Shown here piece after piece: positions 8,413 through 15,033 of a stretch of 22,607 bases of DNA. The notes beneath the pieces were generated by a model, which saw nothing but the letters and a program-made list of their open reading frames with translations, was not told the origin of the DNA and searched no databases. The position numbers were made by a program, and so were the translations under genes. The stretch's first letter is position 1. Every line of letters starts with the position of its first letter. The stretch lies in the IMG/VR virus record IMGVR_UViG_3300008113_000690, positions 1-22,607 of that record. One strand, written 5' to 3'. This DNA comes from a virus.

Positions 8413-8438
8413 CTAAAGCCCCCAAACGGGGGCTTTAG
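8413..8438 (+). terminator. Strong stem-loop terminator after the first Hint gene
   Basis: An 11-bp perfect stem (CTAAAGCCCCC / GGGGGCTTTAG) with a 4-base loop lies 13 bases after the stop codon. The following T-tract is imperfect (TATTCTT). It separates the fibre genes from the oxygenase operon. Confidence 0.85.
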
Positions 8439-8443
8439 TATTC

Positions 8444-8472
8444 TTGACAGTTAATTATATATTATATATAAT
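8444..8472 (+). promoter_or_regulatory. Consensus sigma-70-type promoter of the oxygenase operon
   Basis: TTGACA (8444-8449), 17 bases, then TATAAT (8467-8472): both hexamers are perfect and the spacing is optimal. It starts six bases after the terminator stem. The expected transcription start is near 8479, leaving about 18 bases before the ATG at 8497, which has only a weak ribosome-binding site (AGAAAGA). Confidence 0.85.
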
Positions 8473-8496
8473 GTATACATAGTAGAAAGATAAAAT

Positions 8497-9216
8497 ATGC
8501 AAGATATTTATGATATAAACGATAATCCATGGTTTACAAAAGATAGATCAGAATCAACTTCTTTTAGGGTAAATAGATCTTTTGGTAATATTAAAGTTTT
8601 AAATCCAGGTATTGGATTAAATATTTATGAATCAGCTATTCCAAGCAGTGTTTGCGAAACATCAATTAAAACATTAGAAGATAAGCTAACAAATGGCAAC
8701 ATGTATAAATGGTCAGAAGCACAAGTTACGACCTCAGACAAACCAGTAAAATCTGCAAGAGATTGCGTAGATTTTAAATTTAAACCAGAAAATCTTGGAA
8801 AAAGAAATGAAAATAATGCAGAACTTCTAGATATGCATGAATCCATTTATAATGTATTAAAAAAATGCGTAGATGATTATTGTCAATATTGGGGAATTAA
8901 TGTTGTATATTATGAAGCTTTTAATTTTGTGAAATACACCAGCCCAGGACAACATTTTAGAGTTCATGCTGATCATGGTCCACACTATAATTGTACAGTT
9001 TCAGCTGTAATATATTTAAATGATGATTACGAGGGCGGGGAGATAGCATTTCCAAGATTAGATAAATTAGTATATAAACCAAAACGTGGTGACGTAGTAA
9101 TTTTTCCATCAAACTATATATACGAACATTCTTCAGAACCAATGATTTCTGGAGATAAATACTCTGTTGTAATTATGATGGATATTAACCTATTAGGACA
9201 TAAGGAGAACAATTAA
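8497..9216 (+). CDS. Fe(II)/2-oxoglutarate oxygenase 1 (prolyl-4-hydroxylase-like)
   Basis: A 239-residue protein and first gene of the operon. The catalytic double-stranded beta-helix spans about 135-230 with metal ligands His157-x-Asp159 and His211, and Lys221 for the 2-oxoglutarate carboxylate. The hallmark IYLNDDYEGGE strand (172-182) and GDVVIFPS (198-205) confirm the P4H-like (2OG-FeII_Oxy) superfamily. Reaction expected from the family: hydroxylation of a protein side chain, classically proline, with O2 and 2-oxoglutarate. Length is normal and all active-site residues are present, so it should be active. It shares a distinctive Arg-Asp-Cys-Val-Asp-Phe-Lys-Phe-Lys block with the next gene, its closest paralogue here. 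The ATG follows the consensus promoter. The substrate is unknown; neighbouring Pro-rich and collagen-like fibres are candidates. Confidence 0.85.
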   Translation: MQDIYDINDNPWFTKDRSESTSFRVNRSFGNIKVLNPGIGLNIYESAIPSSVCETSIKTLEDKLTNGNMYKWSEAQVTTSDKPVKSARDCVDFKFKPENLGKRNENNAELLDMHESIYNVLKKCVDDYCQYWGINVVYYEAFNFVKYTSPGQHFRVHADHGPHYNCTVSAVIYLNDDYEGGEIAFPRLDKLVYKPKRGDVVIFPSNYIYEHSSEPMISGDKYSVVIMMDINLLGHKENN

Positions 9217-9872
9217 TGAATAAACAAACTTGGTCAAGCGCAGAAGACTTAGGATCAGGAATTTGGGTATATAGAGATGTTTTAACAAAAGATTTAGATA
9301 TTATTAATAGGCTAGAAACAAATTTAGATGGAAGCACTCCAGGTTGGACTTGGCAGCCAGCTTATGTTGGATATCAAGAAAGAATGCCAGAATATAGAGA
9401 CTGCGTAGACTTTAAATTTAAAAAATCAGATATAGCAAATGATAAGTCTCCTATATCATTAAAAATGCAAGAATTGTGGCAAGACTGCTATGATAGGCAA
9501 GCACCAGCAGTAGAAGATTATTGTCAAAAACATAATATACATAAACTTCAATATTGGGAAGCTTTTAATTTTATTAAATATGTTCCTGGACATCACTTCA
9601 TGGAGCACCATGATCATGGATTTTCATATAATTGCACTGTATCTTTAGTTGGCTATATTAACGATGATTACGAGGGCGGAGAATTATATTTCAGATTACA
9701 AAATTTAAATATTAAACCAAAAGCTGGAGATTTATATATTTTCCCTTCAACATATATGTATCCTCATCAAGCAAAAGTAGTTAAGTCTGGAACAAAATAT
9801 TCATTAGTTACAATGTTAGATTATAGCGCAAAATTTCATACTCCAGCAATGTACGAAGATACTGGTAATTAG
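9216..9872 (+). CDS. Fe(II)/2-oxoglutarate oxygenase 2 (prolyl-4-hydroxylase-like)
   Basis: A 218-residue protein with start and previous stop overlapping by one base (TAATG) and an AAGGAG site upstream. Metal ligands His131-x-Asp133 (within the His-rich EHHDHG) and His184, with Lys194 as the 2-oxoglutarate-binding base; INDDYEGGELYF at 148-159. It shares RDCVDFKFK (61-69) and a YWEAFNF(I/V)KY strand with oxygenase 1, so the two form a subfamily and probably arose by tandem duplication. All catalytic residues are intact. The product probably acts in the cytoplasm before virion assembly. Substrate is inferred only from neighbours. Confidence 0.85.
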   Translation: MNKQTWSSAEDLGSGIWVYRDVLTKDLDIINRLETNLDGSTPGWTWQPAYVGYQERMPEYRDCVDFKFKKSDIANDKSPISLKMQELWQDCYDRQAPAVEDYCQKHNIHKLQYWEAFNFIKYVPGHHFMEHHDHGFSYNCTVSLVGYINDDYEGGELYFRLQNLNIKPKAGDLYIFPSTYMYPHQAKVVKSGTKYSLVTMLDYSAKFHTPAMYEDTGN

Positions 9873-10591
9873 TGTCTATATTAAAGGCATATAAAAGACA
9901 TCCAAATTCTTTTATAATTGAACCTATTTCAGTAAAAAGACAATGGATGGACGAAACTCCAGACGGTCATGCGTATAGGTGTTTTCCAGTAACAATGGCA
10001 AATACAATAGGTTGGACATTATCGTGTCCAGTGGACGTATCATTTATATGGGATGGGCAAATAGACACAACGCCAGATAGAGTTAAAATTTTATCTGGTC
10101 AAGAATATTGTTACACTGGAAGAGGCCAAGGTTCAGTAAGTTTTAATACAGGTCTTATTCTAAAATCAGAAAAACATATAAGTGTATTAAGTATTACTCC
10201 ACAAAATTATTTTTATGAAGATTTTGAAGTAATGTCATCATTAATAAGTACATCTTTTTTTAATGTTGATTTTCCATTAGCAATTAAAGTTAAAATTCCA
10301 AATAAAGAAATTATTATAAAAGCTGGCACTCCCATTGCTACAATTATTCCGATTTCTCTTACATCATTAAAAGATGAATCTATAGAAATAGAAAATTTTA
10401 TAAAGCCAGAAGATTATGATGCTAAATTAAAAAGTTATGGAGATGCTGCTCAAGTAATAAATCAATCTGGACAGTGGACAGATTGGTATAGAGATGCTAT
10501 TGATGAAACTGGCACATCTATTGGAGAGCATGAAACTAAAGCTTTAAAATTAAAAGTAATAGATAATACAACAAAGGAAAATAACAATTAA
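9872..10591 (+). CDS. DUF6065-like protein A
   Basis: A 239-residue protein from a GTG that overlaps the previous stop by one base (TAGTG). The N-terminal pattern Lys-Arg-x-Trp-Met-Asp-x-Thr-Pro...Ala-Tyr-Arg-Cys-x-Pro-x-x-x-Ala-Asn-x-x-Gly-Trp...Cys-Pro-Val-Asp is what I remember of DUF6065, a family of unknown function. Near the middle is a block ending AGTPIATIIP, also seen as AGTPYAQIIP in the next gene, so the two are diverged paralogues. No HxD...H iron site, signal peptide or membrane segment is seen. It sits between oxygenases and is translationally coupled to them, so it may help choose, hold or read their substrate. That role is inference. Confidence 0.65.
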   Translation: MSILKAYKRHPNSFIIEPISVKRQWMDETPDGHAYRCFPVTMANTIGWTLSCPVDVSFIWDGQIDTTPDRVKILSGQEYCYTGRGQGSVSFNTGLILKSEKHISVLSITPQNYFYEDFEVMSSLISTSFFNVDFPLAIKVKIPNKEIIIKAGTPIATIIPISLTSLKDESIEIENFIKPEDYDAKLKSYGDAAQVINQSGQWTDWYRDAIDETGTSIGEHETKALKLKVIDNTTKENNN

Positions 10592-11312
10592 TATAATTAA
10601 ATTTGTATCAAATAGGCCTTGGTTAAATAAAGAAAGTATTTCTAAGCCAACAGCAGCCATAAAAGAAATACCAGAATGGTTTAGAAAGGCAGATAGATTT
10701 GCAGTTAATCCAATTACTAAAGATTATTGGAAAGGGCCAGACGGAGGCAAAGTTCCTACATGGAAGGCTTGCCCAGCTATATTTGATATATTAGGCACTG
10801 GCTATGTTCTTAAAACACCATGCGACATTAAATTTTATTTAAAAAATAATAAAATGTCTGTTGAAATAAAAGAAGATAGGTATAAAGATTTTTGTTCTCA
10901 AAGAGACCCTATGCCACAATTTGTTCATCCAAAAGGTTACCATAAAGAACATTTTGCATGGTACCCAGACTGGGCAATTGAGTTGCCAGAAGGATACAGT
11001 GCTTTATACACAACCCCATTTAATAGGTTTGATTTACCATTTTTAATGACTACTGGAATTGTAGATAATGATAAAATTAATTTACCAGGAACAATGCCAT
11101 TTTTTATAATTAGAGGATTTGAAGGAGTGCTACCAGCAGGAACTCCATATGCTCAAATAATTCCATTTAAAAGAGAAGATTGGTCATCAGAAATATTTAT
11201 AGAAAATCCAAATAATTTATACAAAAAGAATCAAAAAAATAGTGATAAATATAGAGTAAAAGATGGTGGAGTCTATAAAAATGAAGTTTGGTCTAAAAGA
11301 ACATATGAATAG
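10587..11312 (+). CDS. DUF6065-related protein B with non-canonical (ATT) start
   Basis: The open frame runs uninterrupted from before 10587 to the stop at 11312, but the first ATG/GTG/TTG/CTG in it is the ATG at 10854. The 89 codons upstream of that ATG are clearly coding: they contain KFVSNRPWLNKE, PEWFRKADRF and a Cys-Pro...Gly-x-x-Leu...Pro-Cys-Asp block that matches the paralogue just upstream. AAGGA (10574-10578) lies 8 bases before ATT 10587, which overlaps the previous stop (ATTAA), copying the coupled junctions elsewhere in the operon. ATT is therefore the best start (241 residues); ATA 10593 is an alternative. The protein carries AGTPYAQIIP, shared with protein A. No catalytic motif is recognised. 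An alternative is that the gene lost its start codon and now makes only the shorter product. Confidence 0.7.
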   Translation: MNIIKFVSNRPWLNKESISKPTAAIKEIPEWFRKADRFAVNPITKDYWKGPDGGKVPTWKACPAIFDILGTGYVLKTPCDIKFYLKNNKMSVEIKEDRYKDFCSQRDPMPQFVHPKGYHKEHFAWYPDWAIELPEGYSALYTTPFNRFDLPFLMTTGIVDNDKINLPGTMPFFIIRGFEGVLPAGTPYAQIIPFKREDWSSEIFIENPNNLYKKNQKNSDKYRVKDGGVYKNEVWSKRTYE

Positions 11313-11314
11313 AA

Positions 11315-11323
11315 TGATATAAT
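11315..11323 (+). promoter_or_regulatory. Extended -10 promoter placed for a leaderless mRNA
   Basis: TGATATAAT is a perfect extended -10 element (TGnTATAAT). The hexamer ends exactly 6 bases before ATG 11330, so transcription would begin at or next to the A of the start codon. There is no ribosome-binding site before that ATG. The -35 region is weak, as allowed for extended -10 promoters. Confidence 0.55.
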
Positions 11324-11329
11324 AAATAT

Positions 11330-12001
11330 ATGGACAATAATTTAGCAAATGGTGCAGCAAATTGGGATAACCGTGTTTCAATAACACCACCTGGATTTTT
11401 TGGCAACAGTCCAGAGCATATTCAGGCAAGAGAAAATTTTATGACTGAAGAAGAGAGATTATTCTTATTAGAATCAGCTAAATCAATTAATGAGTGGGAT
11501 AGAACCGAAACTCATTATAATGATGACGGAATTGTAATTTATGACTCTTCTTATTGGGATAACCGTGTTGCATCAAGACCAATTCTTGATAAAATAAATC
11601 CAGAGATATCTGTTGTAATTGAAAAACTTGTTGAAAGATTAAAAGTTGAAGTTGATAATCATTTTAATGTTGATGCTAAACCTACAAGTCCAGCAATTGT
11701 TAGATGGATGAAAGGATATAGACAAGAGCCACATGCAGACAAACAGTTGCAAAATGGAGAGCCAAATGATTTTCCTTGGTATGATCTTGCTGGATTATTT
11801 TATTTAAATGATGACTACGAAGGCGGAGAACTTTATTTTATGCATCATGATGTACAATTTAAACCAAAACCTGGAGCAGCATATTTCTTCCCAGGAGATG
11901 TAGGATACAGTCACGGAGTAAAAGAAATAACAAATGGAATTAGATATGTTATTCCATTTTTTTGGACAATTTTAAAACATACTGGTGATAAGCAGCCATG
12001 A
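11330..12001 (+). CDS. Fe(II)/2-oxoglutarate oxygenase 3
   Basis: A 223-residue protein. Metal ligands His135-x-Asp137 and His195, with Arg205 as the 2-oxoglutarate-binding base; FYLNDDYEGGELYF at 157-170. Residues 1-115 form a variable region with two Tyr/Trp-rich segments, both containing Trp-Asp-Asn-Arg-Val. Using Arg rather than Lys at the co-substrate position sets it apart from oxygenases 1, 2 and 7. It follows a 17-base gap that holds the extended -10 element, and has no ribosome-binding site, so it may be transcribed separately as a leaderless message. Intact active site; target residue unknown. Confidence 0.83.
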   Translation: MDNNLANGAANWDNRVSITPPGFFGNSPEHIQARENFMTEEERLFLLESAKSINEWDRTETHYNDDGIVIYDSSYWDNRVASRPILDKINPEISVVIEKLVERLKVEVDNHFNVDAKPTSPAIVRWMKGYRQEPHADKQLQNGEPNDFPWYDLAGLFYLNDDYEGGELYFMHHDVQFKPKPGAAYFFPGDVGYSHGVKEITNGIRYVIPFFWTILKHTGDKQP

Positions 12002-12792
12002 CAGTAGATTACACAGAAATATATCCTAAAATATATGTATACCACAATTCAATAAAAGATCCTAATTTTTTTTTAAAGCAGTCTTTAAATCAATATAAAA
12101 TTGGTTGGAAGGATTGGTCATTTTTTGGAAGATATATAGGAATTGGCGGGAAAACAGCTAAATATAAAAAATTTCCAACCTGGGAAGAATTTAAAGAGTC
12201 TATAGATTTACAAGAAAATCAACAACTAAGTTTAGAGTATATTGATAAGTTTTATCACAACACTAAACATTATATAGATAATAATTTAATTACTTTAAAC
12301 GAATGGGCATACGAGTCTTCCTCTTTATGTGAATATGATATAGCAAAAGGACATGACGGAGAATTCTCTATGGCCTATCACTCAGACTTTATTGTGCCAG
12401 AAAAAAATTGGCCAGGATTAAAATTTGAAATATCAGTAACAACTTATCTTAATGATGATTACGATGACGGTGAGTTGTGTTTTGCTATAGATAACGATTT
12501 ATTTTCTTATAAACCTAAAGCTGGAGATATGATTATTTTTCCATCAAGACCACCATATTTTCATGGAGTAAGAAAACATAAAAATAAAAATAGATATATG
12601 ATTAGAGGATTTTGGCTATCTTCTTACGAAGGAAGTCTTGAATGGCATGAGGGATTGCTTAAATACGGTAAAGAAGAGTGGGAAAAAATGCAAAGAATCG
12701 AACTAGAAAAATATACCATAGAAAATATACCTTCTCCATCAGAATACGCATCTTCTTATTCTAGAGATAATGAAAGATTAAATATAAAATGA
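11998..12792 (+). CDS. Fe(II)/2-oxoglutarate oxygenase 4
   Basis: A 264-residue protein whose ATG overlaps the previous stop (ATGA). Metal ligands His128-x-Asp130 and His189, with Arg199; TYLNDDYDDGELCF at 149-162. It is the near twin of the next gene: the two share TxYP(K/G)xxVY at the N-terminus, MxYHxD, FPSxPPYxHxVRK, RYMIRxFW, a YEGSxEW segment and a following KYGKxxW. Oxygenases 4 and 5 are thus a recent tandem pair. Both have a C-terminal helical tail of about 55 residues not found in the others. Probably a protein hydroxylase; substrate unknown. Confidence 0.83.
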   Translation: MTVDYTEIYPKIYVYHNSIKDPNFFLKQSLNQYKIGWKDWSFFGRYIGIGGKTAKYKKFPTWEEFKESIDLQENQQLSLEYIDKFYHNTKHYIDNNLITLNEWAYESSSLCEYDIAKGHDGEFSMAYHSDFIVPEKNWPGLKFEISVTTYLNDDYDDGELCFAIDNDLFSYKPKAGDMIIFPSRPPYFHGVRKHKNKNRYMIRGFWLSSYEGSLEWHEGLLKYGKEEWEKMQRIELEKYTIENIPSPSEYASSYSRDNERLNIK

Positions 12793-13598
12793 AAAATTTA
12801 GAATTTATAACAATATATCCTGGAGTAAACGTATACAGAAATGTTTTTCAGGATGTAAATGATTTTTTAGAAAAAGCAAAAAAATGTGAAAAATGGGAGC
12901 AATGGTATACATTTGGATCAATGCTTGCTCTTCAAGAAATGCCAATTAAATTTGATTCATTTCCAAATAAAGATGAGTATATGACATCAAGAAAATGGGA
13001 CGACGGTACAGAAAATTCAAAAATAAGAGGACAGCTAGCAGAAGAAGTAGCAGAAATATTTTATGATGTAACAAGTCATTATATAAAAATGCATCCAGAG
13101 CATTCATTACAAAATTGGATAAAAAACCCCGCTTCTGTTAATAGATACAATGATGGATCAAGTATATCTGATAACTATTCAATGAACTACCATACAGACT
13201 ATAATCAAGAAATTGAAGATTCAAGTGGTATTAAATTTGGAATTACTACAACATTTTATTTAAATGATGACTATAAAGATGGAGAAATTTGTTTTAAAAT
13301 TAATGATCATTTTATTTCTCATAAACCACAAAAGGGAGACGTAATAGTATTTCCATCTAAGCCACCATACTATCATGCAGTTAGAAAATCTAGTGGAACA
13401 GATAGATATATGATTAGATCATTTTGGCAATTTGAGTATGAAGGATCAAAAGAATGGCTAGAAAATCAAGAAAAATACGGCAAAGATGTTTGGGCGTCTA
13501 TGGAAGAAAAAAGAATTAGCAAAGAAAGATTTATGTATCAAATTGAAGGAGAGTCTATGCATAAATTTTTTGGAAAAGATAATGGAATTAAACTATGA
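12789..13598 (+). CDS. Fe(II)/2-oxoglutarate oxygenase 5
   Basis: A 269-residue protein, ATGA-coupled to oxygenase 4, its closest paralogue. Metal ligands His135-x-Asp137 and His196, with Arg207; FYLNDDYKDGEICF at 156-169. Glycine-Gly of the usual EGGE motif is Lys-Asp-Gly here, while the iron ligands are kept. The extended C-terminal tail (about 215-269, charged and helical) is shared with oxygenase 4 and could be a docking element for another protein. Its stop overlaps the ATG of the CDGSH-oxygenase gene. Confidence 0.83.
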   Translation: MKNLEFITIYPGVNVYRNVFQDVNDFLEKAKKCEKWEQWYTFGSMLALQEMPIKFDSFPNKDEYMTSRKWDDGTENSKIRGQLAEEVAEIFYDVTSHYIKMHPEHSLQNWIKNPASVNRYNDGSSISDNYSMNYHTDYNQEIEDSSGIKFGITTTFYLNDDYKDGEICFKINDHFISHKPQKGDVIVFPSKPPYYHAVRKSSGTDRYMIRSFWQFEYEGSKEWLENQEKYGKDVWASMEEKRISKERFMYQIEGESMHKFFGKDNGIKL

Positions 13599-14437
13599 GA
13601 CAATGTACTTGTGGAAGATCTAATGCGTATCCATATTGTGATGGAACTCATAAAAAGAAAAAGGAGCCAATAATGAAAGACGGCATGATAGATGTTTTAG
13701 ATAAAAGTAAATTTATTGTTTTGCAAGACGAAGAAGTTCCAGAAAATAAAGCTGGTGTACTTGGAGTCTATACCAATAAAATTGTAGAAATACCCAACTT
13801 TATTGACCCAGCAATAGTTCCCAAGATGATTCATTTTTTTGAAAATTGTAATGTTGAGTGGGGAGATATTGCGTTTTACGGATCTTCTGGAAAAGGTATT
13901 TTAACTGACTCTGAAACAATGAAAAAATTTGGATTGCCAGATGAATTTTTTGATAAGTTAAAAAATAAATATCAGGAAACAGTAGAACTGGTATTCGGCA
14001 GAGAAGTTAGAGCAAATACTTCTCATGCACAAAAATGGGATGTTGGAGGATTTGCAAGCCCGCATTCAGATAATTCAGATAATGAAGGAAAACCTAATGC
14101 TTTTGAAATAAATAAGTATGTTGGAATTTTATACTTAAACGATGACTATGAGGGTGGGGAATTATATTTTTGCGATAAAGATAATGAGATGAATCCATAT
14201 CTATCATTTAAACCAAATGTATATTCTTATTATGTATTTCCTGGAGGGTATGAAAATATTCACGGAGTATCAGAAATTACTAAAGGAACAAGATACACTA
14301 TGGTATCATTTTGGGATTTTGCAGATTTAGTATATGACGATGCTACTTTAGAAAAATGGAAAGAAGAAGAAAAGCAAGTTAGAATTGAACAGGCTGCACA
14401 AAAAGAAGAATGGCTAAAAGGAAATAAATATGCCTAA
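13595..14437 (+). CDS. CDGSH iron-sulfur domain fused to Fe(II)/2-oxoglutarate oxygenase 6
   Basis: A 280-residue protein, ATGA-coupled to the gene before. Residues 4-19 read Cys4-x-Cys6-x2-Ser-x3-Pro-x-Cys15-Asp-Gly-Thr-His19, an exact match to the CDGSH signature whose three Cys and one His bind a [2Fe-2S] cluster. A Lys-rich linker leads to an oxygenase with His157-x-Asp159, His223 and Arg233, and ILYLNDDYEGGELYF at 178-192. CDGSH domains act in electron transfer or iron-sulfur handling, so the fusion could feed electrons to, or sense iron for, the oxygenase; this is inference. A strong AAGGAG lies 6 bases before an in-frame ATG (codon 27), so an oxygenase-only form may also be made. The tail (250-280) is charged and helical. 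Confidence 0.83.
   Translation: MRQCTCGRSNAYPYCDGTHKKKKEPIMKDGMIDVLDKSKFIVLQDEEVPENKAGVLGVYTNKIVEIPNFIDPAIVPKMIHFFENCNVEWGDIAFYGSSGKGILTDSETMKKFGLPDEFFDKLKNKYQETVELVFGREVRANTSHAQKWDVGGFASPHSDNSDNEGKPNAFEINKYVGILYLNDDYEGGELYFCDKDNEMNPYLSFKPNVYSYYVFPGGYENIHGVSEITKGTRYTMVSFWDFADLVYDDATLEKWKEEEKQVRIEQAAQKEEWLKGNKYA
13661..13675 (+). promoter_or_regulatory. Internal ribosome-binding site and start in the CDGSH-oxygenase gene
   Basis: AAGGAG (13661-13666), 6 bases, ATG (13673-13675, Met27), in frame with the oxygenase and just after the CDGSH motif. It would give a 254-residue oxygenase without the iron-sulfur domain. The AAGGAG also encodes part of the Lys-rich linker, so chance is possible. Confidence 0.5.
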
Positions 14438-15026
14438 TGTTCAAAGATTTGAAAAAATATCATATTATAAAAACGTTATAGACGATCCTAAATCACTAAT
14501 CAATTTAATAGAGGAGTCAGATAAAAATTTAACGTCAGATACTAGTATCCCAAGTTGGCAAGAATGGAATGCTAGCGGAGATAGTCCTTATCAATTTGGT
14601 TATCAAAAAAGATTTAACAATAATGTTGAAGCTGATACTTCTCTAGAAATTAAAAAAATAAATATGACATTAAAAAATGCTATTGTAGATGCATCTAATG
14701 ATTATTCAAAAGAATATGGTATAAATATAGGAACATTAATGCCTTTATCTATAAGTAAGTATTCCACTGGAAAATCTATGGGCCCTCATGTAGACGATTA
14801 TAATAATGGAGATGACCCAAACATATCAGTAGTTTTATATTTAAATGATAATTATGACGGTGGTGAGATTAATTTCCCAAATCAAAACATAACAATAAAA
14901 CCAGAAGCAGGAAGCATTGTGATATTCCCATCTGTAGAGCCATATTACCACGAATCCCTACCAGTTATTTCTGGTATTAAATATATGTCTCCTGGATTTT
15001 GGCGTAAAGTAGACAAGGTGGTATAA
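14430..15026 (+). CDS. Fe(II)/2-oxoglutarate oxygenase 7
   Basis: A 198-residue protein, the shortest oxygenase here and last gene of the operon; its ATG lies 8 bases inside the previous gene, behind AAGGA. Metal ligands His120-x-Asp122 and His174, with Lys184; LYLNDNYDGGEINFP at 136-150. The Lys co-substrate residue links it to oxygenases 1 and 2 and to classical prolyl-4-hydroxylases. It is adjacent to, and upstream of, the collagen-like gene, which makes that protein a natural candidate substrate (inference). Its final codons contain the -10 element of the next gene. Confidence 0.85.
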   Translation: MPNVQRFEKISYYKNVIDDPKSLINLIEESDKNLTSDTSIPSWQEWNASGDSPYQFGYQKRFNNNVEADTSLEIKKINMTLKNAIVDASNDYSKEYGINIGTLMPLSISKYSTGKSMGPHVDDYNNGDDPNISVVLYLNDNYDGGEINFPNQNITIKPEAGSIVIFPSVEPYYHESLPVISGIKYMSPGFWRKVDKVV

Positions 15027-15027
15027 T
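15019..15027 (+). promoter_or_regulatory. Extended -10 promoter at the collagen-like gene
   Basis: TGGTATAAT is a perfect extended -10 element overlapping the stop codon of oxygenase 7. The hexamer ends 6 bases before ATG 15034, the geometry of a leaderless transcript. AAGGTGG (15015-15021) could also serve as a distant ribosome-binding site (12 bases) on read-through mRNA. Confidence 0.5.
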
Positions 15028-15033
15028 TTAAAA

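Noticed and set aside
10854-11312. ATG 10854 as the start of DUF6065-related protein B
   Set aside because: It would discard 89 well-formed codons that share motifs with the paralogue upstream and leave a 262-base gap in an otherwise overlapping operon.
13595-13672. CDGSH stretch as a chance Cys cluster
   Set aside because: All spacings of the signature, including Pro and Asp-Gly-Thr-His, match, which is unlikely by chance.
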